A DNA stretch of 64,000 nt from Bacteroidales bacterium (GTDB lineage Bacteria > Bacteroidota > Bacteroidia > Bacteroidales > JAIOZK01): NCBI GenBank assembly GCA_021740625.1, contig JAIOZK010000009.1, positions 62,001 through 126,000 of the forward strand, written 5' to 3'. The stretch's first letter is position 1. Each line of letters begins with the position of its first letter. Of the stretch, positions 63,701 through 64,000 are shown piece by piece. The notes under the pieces are model-generated. The model worked only from the letters and a program-made list of their open reading frames with translations. It was not told where the DNA came from and ran no database searches. The translations under genes and the position numbers were made by a program.

Positions 63701-64000
63701 CTACCTGATTAACTGCAGCTTTTTAATGTATGTATTGTTTTCTGTTTTCAACTGGTACAGGTAGATTCCTTCCGGAAGACATTCATCCTGATTGTTAGAA
63801 CCGTTCCATTGTATTTCATAATCACCGGCCGGGTAGTATTCATTGCAAAGCACAATGATCTCCTGTCCCAGCAGGTTGTATATGGAAAGATTTACGTTTG
63901 AGCCTTTTTTCAAAGCAAAGGGTATCACTGTATGGTTTTTTACAGGATTTGGATAATTCTGACCCAGAACTGTTTCTGAGAAGCCCGGTGATTCGTAAGC
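63701..64000 (-). CDS. T9SS sorting domain, C-terminus of a secreted protein (5' part outside window)
   Basis: The frame is open to the right edge. It reads LGQNYPNPVKNHTVIPFAL, then VNLSIYNLLGQEI, YPAGDYEIQWNGS and LPEGIYLYQLKTENN, a complete type A sorting domain ending in LIR-stop. The functional part of the protein lies beyond base 64000. Confidence 0.9.
   Translation of the reverse strand, partial: AYESPGFSETVLGQNYPNPVKNHTVIPFALKKGSNVNLSIYNLLGQEIIVLCNEYYPAGDYEIQWNGSNNQDECLPEGIYLYQLKTENNTYIKKLQLIR

Overview
The window looks like a chromosomal segment of a Bacteroidota bacterium, most likely a free-living Bacteroidales or Marinilabiliales-type organism. The evidence is a SusC/SusD pair, a one-protein hybrid two-component system with Reg_prop and AraC domains, many secreted proteins ending in type IX secretion (T9SS) sorting domains, and TAnnTTTG promoter elements in front of several genes. 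No rRNA, tRNA or CRISPR array was seen.

Layout. 1-3.6 kb: a sigma-54 activator (cut by the left edge) and a hybrid histidine kinase with its own receiver and HPt domain. 3.8-8.1 kb: a large sortilin/BNR beta-propeller protein and a methyltransferase bracketed by short intergenic repeats. 8.2-16.7 kb: an eight-gene exopolysaccharide/O-antigen operon on the minus strand in which every junction overlaps (flippase, two polymerase/ligase-type membrane proteins, two glycosyltransferases, initiating sugar-phosphate transferase, nucleotidyltransferase, NAD-dependent epimerase), with a Wzz-like protein divergent from its head. 17.8-25.2 kb: sulfotransferase, small lipoprotein, methyltransferase, TonB receptor plus T9SS sialidase-like protein, and an AAA_14/DUF4143 ATPase behind three phased palindromes. 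25.3-30.9 kb: a hybrid two-component system gene split by an IS3-family element; removing the element and one copy of its 3-bp target duplication rejoins the frame exactly. 31.2-34.9 kb: two T9SS proteins with YCF48/BNR-type repeats, plus remnants.

35.0-51.8 kb is the main functional unit, a mannoside utilisation locus. A minus-strand operon, susC-susD-mannose-6-phosphate isomerase-FHS-type sugar permease-ROK kinase-GH92/SGNH fusion-propeller lipoprotein-esterase, is followed convergently by a GntR/UTRA regulator that sits with a second propeller protein. The proposed flow is: glycan bound by SusCD, alpha-mannose released by GH92 with esterases removing substituents, import by the permease, phosphorylation by the ROK kinase, and isomerisation to fructose-6-phosphate. 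The susC promoter and the promoter of a secreted protein at 35.1 kb share a near-identical TAnnTTTG box followed by the same 12-base palindromic core, the best candidate for the GntR operator.

51.8-64 kb: a metallophosphoesterase, a decayed substrate-binding-protein gene, an uncharacterised protein, an ATP-cone/Mrr-type endonuclease fusion, two T9SS proteins (one built of tandem modules), a serine hydrolase, an orphan signal peptide, a CHAD-domain protein, a MITE-like element, and the C-terminus of another T9SS protein running off the right edge.
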